A DNA stretch of 64,000 bases from Flavobacterium lipolyticum (lineage in GTDB: Bacteria; Bacteroidota; Bacteroidia; Flavobacteriales; Flavobacteriaceae): NCBI RefSeq assembly GCF_020905335.1, contig NZ_JAJJMN010000001.1:3472001-3536000 (forward strand), given 5' to 3'. Below the pieces are notes generated by a model that worked only from the letters and a program-made list of their open reading frames with translations, was not told where the DNA came from and made no database searches. This document shows positions 1 to 8,445 of this stretch, one piece after another (within the stretch, counting starts at the first letter, position 1; each line of letters opens with the position of its first letter). Position numbers and translations under genes: made by a program.

Positions 1-1
1 C

Positions 2-1012
2 AATGACAAAGATACAGGTTTAAAAGCAATTATTGGTATTCATAATTCGGTTATGGGACCAGCTTTGGGAGGTACTAGAATGTGGAATTACAATACTGAA
101 TGGGAAGCATTAAACGATGTTTTACGCCTTTCAAGAGGTATGACCTATAAATCAGCCATTACCGGATTGAATATCGGTGGAGGTAAAGCAGTAATTATTG
201 GTGATGCTAAAACGCAAAAAACACCTGAATTAATGCGCAAGTTTGGTGAATTTGTTCACTCTTTAGGTGGTAGATATATTACGGCTGAGGATGTTGGAAT
301 GGAAACAAAAGACATGGACACTGTTAGAGACGTAACGCCTTATGTTACGGGTATCTCTGAAGAAAGAGGTGGTTCAGGAAATCCTTCTCCAATAACTGCT
401 TACGGTGTTTATTTAGGAATGAAAGCTGCTGCTAAAAGTCAGTTTGGTACTGATGTTTTAGAAGGTAAAAAAGTTTTAGTTCAGGGAATTGGTCACGTAG
501 GTGAGGCTTTGGTTGAGTATTTAACTAAAGAAGGAGCAATTGTTACAATTACTGATATCAATGAAGAGAAATTATTTCAGGTAGCTTCGAAATACAATGC
601 TTCAATCTATTCTGGTGAAGATTTGTATACAGCTGATGTTGATATTTATGCACCATGTGCAATGGGAGCAATCATCAATGATGCAACTGTAGATAAAATT
701 AAAGCTAAAGTTATTGCCGGAGCAGCTAACAATCAGTTGGCTGATGAGAATGTTCACGGAGCAAGATTACAGGAAAGAGGGATTTTATATGCTCCAGATT
801 TCTTAATCAACGCTGGTGGAATTATCAATGTATATGCCGAATTAGAGCATTACGGTAAAGCTGAAATCATGTCAAAAACCGAAAATATCTATAATACAAC
901 TTTAGAGATTATCGAGTATGCTGTGAAAAACGGAATGACAACGCACAAAGCGGCTTTGACCATTGCTCAAAATCGTATCGATTTGAGAAAGATTGAAAAC
1001 GCTAAAAAATAA
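2..1012 (+). CDS. Leucine (Glu/Leu/Phe/Val) dehydrogenase, 5'-truncated by window edge
   Basis: NAD-dependent oxidative deaminase of branched-chain amino acids, cytoplasmic; leucine dehydrogenase is the best fit. The frame is open from base 2, so the true start lies outside the window; an internal Met at 53 is not the start because conserved family sequence (GIHNSVMGPALGGTR) spans it. Visible family signatures are GPALGGTRMW, the catalytic-lysine motif LNIGGGKAVIIGD, a second Lys in MTYKSA, and a Rossmann segment VLVQGIGHVGEAL. About 337 residues remain; leucine dehydrogenases are about 365, so roughly 25-30 N-terminal residues are missing. HMG-CoA lyase, a later step of leucine breakdown, lies 8.4 kb downstream. 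Leucine rather than phenylalanine or valine specificity is inferred. Confidence 0.9.
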   Translation, partial: NDKDTGLKAIIGIHNSVMGPALGGTRMWNYNTEWEALNDVLRLSRGMTYKSAITGLNIGGGKAVIIGDAKTQKTPELMRKFGEFVHSLGGRYITAEDVGMETKDMDTVRDVTPYVTGISEERGGSGNPSPITAYGVYLGMKAAAKSQFGTDVLEGKKVLVQGIGHVGEALVEYLTKEGAIVTITDINEEKLFQVASKYNASIYSGEDLYTADVDIYAPCAMGAIINDATVDKIKAKVIAGAANNQLADENVHGARLQERGILYAPDFLINAGGIINVYAELEHYGKAEIMSKTENIYNTTLEIIEYAVKNGMTTHKAALTIAQNRIDLRKIENAKK

Positions 1013-1290
1013 TTTAAGCTAAAAGTTTACAGTCTCAGTTTACAGTCTCAGTTTTGCGAAAAGTGAAAGCTGAGACTGAAAGCTGAGACTTTTTTATTCC
1101 TTTCGATTGAAAGCTATGTTTTTTTTTTTTTTTTTAAAGCAGTTTCTGATTCACTGAAAACCGAGACTGCGACTGCGACTGAATACTGCGACTTTTTTAT
1201 TCGTTTCGATTGAAAGCTATGTTTTTTTTAAGCAGTTTCTGATTCACTGAAAACCGAGACTGCGACTGCGACTGAAAACTGCGACTTTTT
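1013..1290 (+). repeat. Iterated-word hairpins and about 95-bp tandem duplication after the stop codon
   Basis: Starting about 15 nt after the dehydrogenase stop, the word CAGTCTCAGTTT is iterated. After a 5-nt loop come complementary words (GCTGAGACTGAAAGCTGAGAC) and a T-run, so the first part can fold as an intrinsic terminator. Two imperfect copies of a longer unit follow, at about 1091-1192 and 1193-1285. Each has a ttcgattgaaagctatg segment, a poly-T of different length in each copy, and ends with GACTGCGACTG words plus another T-run. No gene is visible in this gap before nusB. Confidence 0.85.
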
Positions 1291-1326
1291 TTATCATTTT
1301 AATTTTATTATAAAAAGTTAAATACT

Positions 1327-1334
1327 TACTTTTG
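1327..1334 (+). promoter_or_regulatory. -7 promoter box (TAnnTTTG) for nusB
   Basis: TACTTTTG matches the Bacteroidota -7 consensus TAnnTTTG and lies 28 nt upstream of the nusB GTG start. No clear TTTG -33 element is at the usual distance, only a T-rich stretch. The box lies just after the repeat terminators, consistent with a fresh start of transcription for nusB-yajC. Confidence 0.5.
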
Positions 1335-1362
1335 CAGACTAATTTTTAAATGTTCTTACAAG

Positions 1363-2307
1363 GTGGTAAATAGAAGACACATACGCGTTAAAGTAATGCA
1401 ATCCATTTATGCAATGCATCAAAGCGGTTCTGATAATATGGAAAAAGAAGAGAAGTTTCTTTTTTACAGTATTGATAATATTCAGGATTTATATCTTATA
1501 ATGCTTTCTTCATTGATTGAAATTTGCAAAAAAGAGTCCGTTTTTTTACATCTTTCAAGTAAAAAACATCTTGCAACTGCTGCAGAACGTAATCCGAATG
1601 AAAAATTCGTCAAAAACAAAATTTTTCAACTTCTTGCCGAAAGCAATTCCCTTAGTATTGCTTTAGAAAATCGTAAAATCAACAACTGGAATCTGAACGA
1701 CGATTATATCATTTTACTTTTAAATGATATTAAATCAAGTGCTTTGTATGCGAAATACATGAGTACTATAACCAATACTTTTGAAGAAGACAGACAATTT
1801 GTAATTGATTTGTTTGCTGAAGTAATTGTTCCAAATGAAAAATTGTATGAGTATTTAGAAGATGATAAATTGACTTGGGTGGATGATATTCCGGTGGTGA
1901 ATACGCACATCATCAAACAATTGAAAGCGATCAAAACAGAAGATCCGGATGATTTCAGAGTGCCTAAGTTGTACAAAGACGTTGAGGATAAAGATTTTGC
2001 TAAAGATTTATTCAGAAGAACCGTTTTAAACGAATCGGTTTTGGCAAAAGAATACGATGATAAAACACCAAACTGGGACAGCGAAAGGATTGCAGAAATT
2101 GATACTATTATTTTAAAAATGGCTATCTGTGAATTCTTAAAATTCCCTTCTATTCCGGTAAAGGTAACTCTTAACGAATATTTAGAAATTGCAAAAGAGT
2201 ATTCTACACCAAAAAGTAGTATTTTTATCAACGGAATTTTAGATAATCTCGTTAAAGAGCTTACAGCGAATAAAAAGATGATTAAAGTAGGTCGTGGTTT
2301 AATGTAA
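1363..2307 (+). CDS. nusB: Transcription antitermination factor NusB (long Bacteroidota form)
   Basis: RNA-binding antitermination factor that acts with NusE/S10 on boxA RNA in rRNA operons. The protein has 314 residues against about 140 in E. coli, which fits the Bacteroidota form with a long N-terminal extension. The N terminus VNRRHIRVKVMQSIYA is the usual NusB opening, and the NusB core recurs near the C terminus (about 225-310; DTIILKMAICEFL...VTLNEYLEIAKEYSTPKSSIFINGILD). Translation starts at GTG 1363; the ATG at 1350 is out of frame. An antisense open frame across its 3' half is a shadow. yajC follows 149 bp downstream. Confidence 0.95.
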   Translation: MVNRRHIRVKVMQSIYAMHQSGSDNMEKEEKFLFYSIDNIQDLYLIMLSSLIEICKKESVFLHLSSKKHLATAAERNPNEKFVKNKIFQLLAESNSLSIALENRKINNWNLNDDYIILLLNDIKSSALYAKYMSTITNTFEEDRQFVIDLFAEVIVPNEKLYEYLEDDKLTWVDDIPVVNTHIIKQLKAIKTEDPDDFRVPKLYKDVEDKDFAKDLFRRTVLNESVLAKEYDDKTPNWDSERIAEIDTIILKMAICEFLKFPSIPVKVTLNEYLEIAKEYSTPKSSIFINGILDNLVKELTANKKMIKVGRGLM

Positions 2308-2456
2308 TTGAGGCGAATTTTCAATTTTTTAAATTCGAAAACCCAATTAAGTTGTCTTTCTGAGCGAAGTCGAAGAACAAATTCCAATTTTGCTCCGAGC
2401 GATGCTGAAGAGCCGGAAAACATAAATATTAATAACAAAAATAAAAACTGAATACT

Positions 2457-2732
2457 ATGCAAGATTTAATGAAATTTGCGCCTTATTTACTAATGTTTGT
2501 CGTGTTGTATTTCTTTATGATCCGACCACAACAGAAAAGAGTAAAAAATGAAAAAGAATTTGAAAGCAGCCTAAAAGTAGGTGACAAAATAATTACTAAA
2601 AGTGGTTTTCACGGAAAAATTGTTGAGCTTGCTGATACAAGTGCGGTAATCGAAACCATGTCTGGAAAATTAAAAATTGAGCGTTCAGCAATTTCTATGG
2701 AAATGAGTGCTGCTTTGAATAAAAAAGCTTAA
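2457..2732 (+). CDS. yajC: Preprotein translocase subunit YajC
   Basis: Small inner-membrane accessory of SecDF-YajC. The 91-residue protein has one N-terminal membrane helix (about residues 6-22, PYLLMFVVLYFFMI) followed by the conserved RPQQKR, then the YajC core with GDKIITKSGFHGKIVEL. Length and layout are typical. It is probably co-transcribed with nusB; the 149-bp gap holds a TGAGCGAAGTCGAAGAAC fragment of a kind I recall being common in flavobacterial spacers. A strong terminator follows at 2772. Confidence 0.95.
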   Translation: MQDLMKFAPYLLMFVVLYFFMIRPQQKRVKNEKEFESSLKVGDKIITKSGFHGKIVELADTSAVIETMSGKLKIERSAISMEMSAALNKKA

Positions 2733-2771
2733 ATTTTTTCTTCGAAAAAAAATAAATTTCAAAATAGTAAG

Positions 2772-2807
2772 TCCCAAATTCCAAAACTGGAGTTTGGGAT
2801 TTTTTTT
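2772..2807 (+). terminator. Intrinsic terminator after yajC
   Basis: Stem TCCCAAATTCCA / TGGAGTTTGGGA with a 4-nt AAAC loop (one mismatch), followed directly by eight T residues. It ends the nusB-yajC unit. Confidence 0.8.
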
Positions 2808-2845
2808 GTTTTGTGCTGAAGAAAATGTATTGGGTAAATTATTTT

Positions 2846-2979
2846 AACACATAGAGACATAGATTCTGTGCTTGCAAAAATAAGGCGTTTCACTTCATTT
2901 AAATGCACATATCTTGCTGTGTGAAAGAAATGTACTTCGCTTTGTATTCTTTTTTGAAAATCTATGTTTCTATGTGTTT
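2846..2979. repeat. Dispersed palindromic element with CACATAG inverted ends, copy 1
   Basis: A 134-bp intergenic element. The left end AACACATAGAGACATAGATT and the right end AATCTATGTTTCTATGTGTT are inverted with 19 of 20 matches. The core carries AAGGCGTTTCACTTCAT and GTGAAAGAAATGTACTTC, which partly pair. Related copies lie at 9120, 10388 and 35808. It has no coding capacity and resembles a MITE or REP-type element. It fills most of the 2733-3131 gap, which holds no gene. Confidence 0.75.
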
Positions 2980-3049
2980 AATAGGTTTTTGTTGAGTATG
3001 GTTCAACGGAGGAGGTAAATTCAATGCTAGTGCAGGAAGGTAGAAAAGT

Positions 3050-3089
3050 GAAAAACCTTTATCAAAGTTTTAAGCTTTGATAAAGGTTT
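3050..3089 (-). terminator. Intrinsic terminator of the minus-strand YdeI/pepT unit
   Basis: Perfect 15-bp stem AAACCTTTATCAAAG / CTTTGATAAAGGTTT with a 7-nt loop. On the minus strand it is followed by a short T-rich tract. It lies 43 nt beyond the stop of the YdeI-like gene. Confidence 0.7.
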
Positions 3090-3131
3090 GTGTAGCTTCG
3101 AATTTGGAGCTTAAAAAAATAGAATTTAAGC

Positions 3132-3710
3132 CTATCTGTATTTGTCATTCAATCCGATGTTTTCCAGTATCATCGGAATTACTTTCTCAATTCTCGAAAG
3201 TTTGGTTTTGTCTTGCTTGGCAGTTTCAATGTACTCCAGAAATTCATATTGCTTGTAAGGACTGAACTTTTGAAATGCCTCTGTCAGAGCGGAGTTCTGA
3301 TCGAGTTCTTTCTGAAAAAGCTCAGAAACAATAGCTTCCTTCTTTGAAGGTTTGATGATTTTTCCTTGTTTTTCGTTCTCAATGGCTTCTAAGATGTAGG
3401 TCAAAACTTCTGCCTCGTTTATCTGATCTTTTGAAGTAAAACGCCATTGGCGCAGTGATTTTGTTTTATCTTCCTGAGCATTGATGAGTTTCTTTTTTTC
3501 ATCTTTCAGGAAAACGCCGTTGAAGAACCAAATTGTAAAATACTCTTTAAAACCACCTATGCCGATAACATTTTTTTTGTTGTATACATAAACGGGACCG
3601 CTCCATTTTACGGTTTCAACCAGTTCGGTTTTATCAATAATAGCTTTTAGGAAAAGAAGTTCTTCTTCCCAATTGTTGACTTTATCCCAAACGTGTTTTT
3701 TATCGGACAT
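3132..3710 (-). CDS. YdeI/OmpD-associated family protein (DUF1801-like)
   Basis: Cytoplasmic protein of 192 residues with no signal peptide. The N-terminal half (about 15-110) fits a DUF1801/YdhG-like fold: ETVKWSGPVYVYNKKNVIGIGGFKEYFTIWFFNG. The C-terminal helical part has the motif typical of YdeI proteins (AFQKFSPYKQYEFLEYIETAKQDKTKLSRIEKVIPMI, about 145-181). Some relatives have been linked to bacteriocin or peptide protection, but the molecular role is unknown. The gene begins 8 nt after the pepT stop, so the two are probably co-transcribed. The family call is firm and the function open. Confidence 0.8.
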   Translation of the reverse strand: MSDKKHVWDKVNNWEEELLFLKAIIDKTELVETVKWSGPVYVYNKKNVIGIGGFKEYFTIWFFNGVFLKDEKKKLINAQEDKTKSLRQWRFTSKDQINEAEVLTYILEAIENEKQGKIIKPSKKEAIVSELFQKELDQNSALTEAFQKFSPYKQYEFLEYIETAKQDKTKLSRIEKVIPMILENIGLNDKYR

Positions 3711-3718
3711 ACTTCGGT

Positions 3719-4996
3719 TTATTTTTTTCTTTTAGGTTTCTCGGGAGCGTCAAAAATGCCTGGAATTGCCGTTAATTCAGCGATCTTTACAATGACATCA
3801 GTCGCTTTTTGCATACTTTCGGCAGGAACATATTCGTATTTTCCGTGAAAGTTGTGACCACCGGCAAATATATTCGGGCAAGGAAGTCCCATGAAAGAAA
3901 GTTGCGACCCGTCCGTTCCACCACGAATAGGCTTGATGATAGGTTTGATGCTTAGTTCTTTCATTGCTTTTTCGGCAATATCAACGATATGTTTTACAGG
4001 AAGTACTTTTTCTTTCATATTGTAATACTGGTCTTTAACTTCAGTAATTACGATATCTTCTCCGAATTTTTTCGCAAATTTCTTATTGATTTTTTTGGCA
4101 ATTTTGGCAATTAAATCTTTACGTTTTTCGAATTTTTTCTTGTTATGATCACGGATAATCAATTCTAAAACAGTTTCTTCAATGCTGCCGGTAAGATGGT
4201 GTACGTGAAAGAAACCTTCGTAACCTTTCGTTTCCTGAGGAGTTTCTCCTTTTGGAAGTTCGTTGATGAAATCGTTGGCAATCAACATTGAATTGATCAT
4301 TTTTCCTTTGGCGTAACCCGGGTGAACGCTCTTTCCTTTGAAAGTGATTTTTGCTCCGGCTGCATTGAAATTTTCATATTCTAATTCACCAATTTGGCTT
4401 CCGTCCATAGTATAAGCCCAGGCTGCACCGAATTTTTTCACATCAAAATGATGCGCGCCACGGCCAATTTCTTCATCAGGAGTAAAGCCAATTCTAATTT
4501 TTCCGTGTTTAATTTCCGGATGCTGAATTAAGTATTCCATGGCGGAGACAATTTCGGTAATTCCTGCTTTGTCGTCGGCTCCTAATAAGGTTGTTCCATC
4601 AGTTGTAATAATGGTTTGTCCTTTATATTGTAATAAATCTTTAAAATAGTTGGGTGATAAAACGATGTTTTTCTCGGCATTCAAAACGATATCTTTCCCG
4701 TCATAGTTCTCAACGATCTGAGGCTTTACATTTGCTCCGCTAAAATCAGGAGAAGTGTCAAAATGAGATACAAAACCAATAGTTGGAACTTCATGATCGA
4801 CATTAGAAGGCAATGTAGCCATAATGTAAGCTTTGTCATCTATGGTAACATCTGATAAACCAATTGTCTTTAATTCCTCAACTAATTTATTGGCAAGATT
4901 CCATTGCTTTTCTGTACTTGGAGTTGTTTTTGAATTTGGATCTGACTCAGTGTCAATAGTTACATAACTAACAAAACGATCGATAATATGTTGCAT
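3719..4996 (-). CDS. pepT: Peptidase T (tripeptide aminopeptidase)
   Basis: Zinc-dependent M20-family aminopeptidase that releases the N-terminal residue of tripeptides in the cytoplasm. The chosen ATG at 4996 gives [22 protein letters not shown], the standard PepT start; a longer frame adds eight unconserved lysine-rich residues. Visible motifs include [14 protein letters not shown] (metal His/Asp), [13 protein letters not shown] (bridging Asp), [10 protein letters not shown] (catalytic Glu pair) and [30 protein letters not shown]. Length about 425, with a basic tail (KPKRKK). It lies between the FGE-like gene upstream and the YdeI-like gene downstream. Confidence 0.95.
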   Translation of the reverse strand: MQHIIDRFVSYVTIDTESDPNSKTTPSTEKQWNLANKLVEELKTIGLSDVTIDDKAYIMATLPSNVDHEVPTIGFVSHFDTSPDFSGANVKPQIVENYDGKDIVLNAEKNIVLSPNYFKDLLQYKGQTIITTDGTTLLGADDKAGITEIVSAMEYLIQHPEIKHGKIRIGFTPDEEIGRGAHHFDVKKFGAAWAYTMDGSQIGELEYENFNAAGAKITFKGKSVHPGYAKGKMINSMLIANDFINELPKGETPQETKGYEGFFHVHHLTGSIEETVLELIIRDHNKKKFEKRKDLIAKIAKKINKKFAKKFGEDIVITEVKDQYYNMKEKVLPVKHIVDIAEKAMKELSIKPIIKPIRGGTDGSQLSFMGLPCPNIFAGGHNFHGKYEYVPAESMQKATDVIVKIAELTAIPGIFDAPEKPKRKK

Positions 4997-5131
4997 TTTT
5001 TTTATTTTATTTTTAGGCAAATATAAGTAAATAGTTAGGGGTTGTAAAGCTGCAAATTATGAAAACTATAAATTAGGCTGAAAAAAAGTTTGCTTCAAAT
5101 TTTACTGATTTGCTCTAATTTTAGAAAGTTA

Positions 5132-5171
5132 AAATCCAATTTCACGAATTTAAATTTGTGAAATTGGATTT
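5132..5171. repeat. 40-bp near-perfect palindrome between the FGE-like gene and pepT
   Basis: AAATCCAATTTCAC and GTGAAATTGGATTT are inverted and perfect, around an AATTTAAATT centre with one mismatch. It lies about 50 nt past the stop of the FGE-like gene on the minus strand and could terminate it, although only four T residues follow. Its CACGAATTT core resembles the GCCnCGAATTCAC palindromes at 42414 and 61243. Confidence 0.7.
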
Positions 5172-5223
5172 GTAAGTAGTATAGCAAAGATTTTAATTTA
5201 TGTTATTAGGGACTAAAAAAATC

Positions 5224-6354
5224 TTATTGAACACATCTAAAACCAATATGATTGGCCGGTGATTTGTAGTCTCCTTTTCCTCTGGTGCCTACCATATAGC
5301 GGGTACAATACTGATCGGTGCATAAAAAGGATCCGCCACGCTGAACTTTTTTGGGTAGTCCGGGCTCTGAAGGATCATAAGAAGATTCAGGGCCCTGAGG
5401 GTTTTTAACAACCTGATCTTTTTTGCTGATTATTTCGTAATAGTCTGCAGTATACCAGTCATTGGTCCATTCCCATACATTTCCGCCAATATCATAAAGA
5501 CCATAAGAATTAGGGGCAAATTTAGCGGTCGGTGCAATGCCAATATAACCGTCTTCGCCAGTGTCTCCTTTTTCCAGAGGAAAGTGTCCCTGATAAATGT
5601 TGGCTTGAAATTTTCCTTTTGGTTTTAAGGTGTTTCCCCAGGCATACAATTCGCCTGATTTTCCGCCACGGGCAGCAAATTCCCATTCAGCTTCTGTTGG
5701 CAGTCTTTTTCCGGCCCATTTGGCGTAGGCAGCGGCATCATCGTAAGAAATCTGAACAACAGGGTAGTTGCCTCTTCCTTTTATAGAACTTCCGGCTCCT
5801 TCCGGATGTCTCCAGTCAGCACCATGCACATAAGTCCACCATTGCATATAATTGTTTAAATCAATCTGAGCTGGGGTAGGAGTAAACACGGCCGATCCTG
5901 CAACGAGATTTTCCAAAGGAGCATCGGGATATTCTTCATGAGTGGGTTTTATCTCGGCTAAAGTAACATAACCTGTTGCTTTTACAAAAGCTTCAAATTG
6001 GTCGTTTGTAACTTCGGTTTTATCCATGTAAAATCCATCCACATAAACGCGGTGTATCGGGGCGGCATCTTTGGTTACTCCTTTTATACTGCACAAACTT
6101 TCGTCTTCAACATTACTTCCCATAGAGAATTCTCCACCGGGAATCCATACCATCCCCGCAGGAGCTTTACCGACAGGTTTGTTTTTGTTCTCAATTGTTG
6201 GTTTAAACAATGATTCCTCCGTTGTATTTGGAACCTCGTCACAATTCATCGCCGTTAACTTTTGTTTCGGCACTATAAGTTTTGTATAGCCGTAAGCAAT
6301 TGTAATAGCAGAGAGGGTTAGAATGGCAAAGATCCAATGCGTTTTATTTTTCAT
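5224..6354 (-). CDS. Formylglycine-generating-enzyme (SUMF1/EgtB fold) protein, membrane-anchored
   Basis: FGE enzymes oxidise a sulfatase active-site cysteine to formylglycine. This 376-residue protein has an N-terminal helix (about 8-28, IFAILTLSAITIAYGYT), so it is anchored and faces the periplasm, or is secreted. The FGE domain starts at about 68 (MVWIPGGEFSMGS) and includes VYVDGFYMDKTEVTNDQFEAFV, RLPTEAEWEFAARGG and GGNVWEWTNDWY. It ends with RGGSFLCTDQYCTRY...NHIGFRC. Cys345 and Cys350 align with the paired catalytic cysteines of true FGE (human Cys336/Cys341), suggesting it is active. No sulfatase gene is visible nearby. Many Bacteroidota SUMF1-domain lipoproteins serve other roles, such as gliding; the cysteines argue for FGE activity, but that is inference. 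Confidence 0.85.
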   Translation of the reverse strand: MKNKTHWIFAILTLSAITIAYGYTKLIVPKQKLTAMNCDEVPNTTEESLFKPTIENKNKPVGKAPAGMVWIPGGEFSMGSNVEDESLCSIKGVTKDAAPIHRVYVDGFYMDKTEVTNDQFEAFVKATGYVTLAEIKPTHEEYPDAPLENLVAGSAVFTPTPAQIDLNNYMQWWTYVHGADWRHPEGAGSSIKGRGNYPVVQISYDDAAAYAKWAGKRLPTEAEWEFAARGGKSGELYAWGNTLKPKGKFQANIYQGHFPLEKGDTGEDGYIGIAPTAKFAPNSYGLYDIGGNVWEWTNDWYTADYYEIISKKDQVVKNPQGPESSYDPSEPGLPKKVQRGGSFLCTDQYCTRYMVGTRGKGDYKSPANHIGFRCVQ

Positions 6355-6673
6355 GACGAATGTGTTTATCGAATAGTAGTTGCGGGTAAATTTAAGAATA
6401 AAGTTTATAAAGTAATCTTTTTAAACTCTATTTATTTTATGAAGTTAGTAGTGTTTTTTATTGTTACTTTATTAAGGTGCTGGTAGTAGTTGTAGTTCAA
6501 TTTTGTAGTTGTGGTGTTTAAGAACTTCGTTTTTTTTGTTTCCAATGGTGTAGTACAATTATGAGAAAGAGGACTTTTGATTGCGGCAAAAATCATTTGA
6601 ACATAGAAATATAAGGTCAAAACCCGATGTAATTTGTTTTAGCAAAAAGAAGACATTTTCAAAGTATTATAAT

Positions 6674-6681
6674 TAAATTTG
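6674..6681 (+). promoter_or_regulatory. -7 promoter box for pyrD
   Basis: TAAATTTG matches TAnnTTTG and lies 27 nt before the chosen pyrD ATG. No good -33 TTTG is seen. The rest of the 6355-6708 gap is AT-rich with no convincing gene; one 62-codon open frame there is low-complexity. Confidence 0.5.
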
Positions 6682-6708
6682 CACCCAAAAAAACAACAAC
6701 ACACTACT

Positions 6709-7743
6709 ATGTATAAATTGATAATTCGCCCGATACTTTTTGGGTTTGATCCTGAAGAAGTCCATTACTTTACTTTTTCATTTGTTAAATTCATTTCAAA
6801 AATCCCCGGAGTTTCTTCAATTATAAGATCAGTTTACGAAGTAAAAGACAGTCGTCTGGAGCGTGAAGTTTTTGGAATTAAATTTAAAAACCCGGTAGGT
6901 TTGGCGGCAGGATTTGACAAAGATGCCAAGCTGTATAAAGAATTATCGGATTTCGGATTCGGATTTATCGAAATTGGGACGGTAACTCCTGTTGGACAGG
7001 AAGGAAATCCTAAAAAACGTTTATTTCGTTTAAAAGAAGATCAGGCAATTGTAAACCGAATGGGATTCAACAACGGCGGAGTTTTGGAAGCTGTAGAGCG
7101 TTTGAAAAAGAATTCAGGAGTTTTGATTGGTGGTAATATCGGAAAGAACAAGGTGACTCCAAACGAAAATGCGGTAGACGATTATATTATTTGTTTTGAT
7201 GCTTTGTTTGATCACGTAGATTATTTTGTAGTCAATGTAAGTTCGCCAAATACACCAAATTTACGCGCATTGCAAGACAAAGAACCTTTGACGGCTCTGT
7301 TGCAAACGCTTCAGAACAGGAATATAGAGAAACAAAAAACAAGCACACAAAAGGTAAAACCAATTTTGTTGAAAATTGCTCCCGACCTTACAGACGAGCA
7401 GTTATTAGATATTATTGATATTGTAAAAACAACTCAGATTGCGGGTGTAATAGCCACCAATACGACGATTTCACGTGACGGATTGCAATCTGCCAATAAA
7501 GTAGAAACCGGTGGATTGTCAGGAAAACCACTAACAAAACGCTCGACAGAGGTGATTCGTTTTCTTTCGGAAAAAAGCAACAAAGCTTTCCCTATTATTG
7601 GAGTAGGAGGAATTCATACTGCCGATGATGCAATCGAGAAATTGAATGCAGGAGCCAGCTTGGTACAATTGTATACTGGTTTTATTTATGAAGGACCGGC
7701 TTTGATCAAAGCAATCAATAAAAAGGTTTTAAAGCAATTGTAA
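6709..7743 (+). CDS. pyrD: Quinone-dependent dihydroorotate dehydrogenase (class 2)
   Basis: FMN enzyme that oxidises dihydroorotate to orotate in pyrimidine synthesis, passing electrons to membrane quinones. The start is ATG 6709 ([21 protein letters not shown]), the standard class 2 opening with its amphipathic membrane-association helix; a longer frame would run through the promoter. Motifs: [44 protein letters not shown] (catalytic Ser at 178/179, as expected for class 2), TTISRDGL, and [33 protein letters not shown]. The 344-residue length is normal. Its 3' end overlaps the convergent DUF3307 gene by 15 bp. Confidence 0.97.
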   Translation: MYKLIIRPILFGFDPEEVHYFTFSFVKFISKIPGVSSIIRSVYEVKDSRLEREVFGIKFKNPVGLAAGFDKDAKLYKELSDFGFGFIEIGTVTPVGQEGNPKKRLFRLKEDQAIVNRMGFNNGGVLEAVERLKKNSGVLIGGNIGKNKVTPNENAVDDYIICFDALFDHVDYFVVNVSSPNTPNLRALQDKEPLTALLQTLQNRNIEKQKTSTQKVKPILLKIAPDLTDEQLLDIIDIVKTTQIAGVIATNTTISRDGLQSANKVETGGLSGKPLTKRSTEVIRFLSEKSNKAFPIIGVGGIHTADDAIEKLNAGASLVQLYTGFIYEGPALIKAINKKVLKQL

Positions 7744-8445
7744 AAGCAGTACCTGAACGATTAGTCCTGTAGCAATAGCACTTCCAAAACTGATTAGCGT
7801 ACCAATTAAAACATATTCGGTTAGTTTTCGGTCTTTGGCTTCTTTTAGATCGCCAAATCTAAAAATGGATTTTGCGGCTAATAGGAAACCAATGGCTTCG
7901 AAATGTCCTGTTAGAATAAAACAGAAAACAAATAATCTTTCTAATATACCAATATAGTTTCCGGCTTTAGAGAGTGAATTTTCATTGTGGCTGTTTTGAC
8001 TTTCCGGATTCCAGATCGATATAATGGTTTTAATCAGAATAGAAGTTGGTTTTGTAATGAATAAAAATCCTGTAGCTAAAATCCAAAATTGATTGTTGAG
8101 CCACAGAAAATGAACGGTTTCGCCCTTGTAGAGCAAAACAACCCCAATCAAAACTAAAAGGTGCAGCGCCTGATCTGCTACAAACCAACTGCGTTTTGTT
8201 TTGTTTTTCTGGAAATGGAGTTTGATTAAATCGATAACACCATGCGATACGGCAATTAGCAAAGCGTAAGGGAGAAACTGAATTTCTCCGACTAAAACGG
8301 CTGCTAAAATGCCATGTAAAAAAATATGAAGATATAAATAAATACTTTTGTGTTTTTTGGCTTCTTTATCGACTACCCAGGAGTTGGGTTGCGCTGTAAA
8401 ATCACCCAGTAAATGTGCTAAAAGTAGTTTTATAAATACAATCAT
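7729..8445 (-). CDS. DUF3307 integral membrane protein, partner of SatD
   Basis: A 238-residue polytopic inner-membrane protein with about six hydrophobic helices. Conserved polar residues lie inside or beside helices: [12 protein letters not shown] (His/Asp), [18 protein letters not shown] and [11 protein letters not shown]. The repeated H-x3-D and D-x3-H spacing resembles membrane-embedded metal enzymes, but no activity is established for DUF3307. It overlaps the upstream satD-like gene by 4 bp, so the pair is translationally coupled, and it converges on pyrD. I recall the SatD-DUF3307 pairing being widespread in Bacteroidota, which argues for a joint role. Confidence 0.8.
   Translation of the reverse strand: MIVFIKLLLAHLLGDFTAQPNSWVVDKEAKKHKSIYLYLHIFLHGILAAVLVGEIQFLPYALLIAVSHGVIDLIKLHFQKNKTKRSWFVADQALHLLVLIGVVLLYKGETVHFLWLNNQFWILATGFLFITKPTSILIKTIISIWNPESQNSHNENSLSKAGNYIGILERLFVFCFILTGHFEAIGFLLAAKSIFRFGDLKEAKDRKLTEYVLIGTLISFGSAIATGLIVQVLLLQLL

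Noticed and set aside
1704..2462. 252-codon minus-strand open frame
   Set aside because: It is antisense to nusB, and its serine/leucine-rich composition is what a reversed low-GC gene gives.
3077..3265. 62-codon plus-strand open frame
   Set aside because: It overlaps the terminator and the YdeI-like gene on the other strand; no supporting features.
6432..6620. 62-codon minus-strand open frame in the gap before pyrD
   Set aside because: Asn/Thr/Lys low-complexity sequence with no start context or family resemblance.
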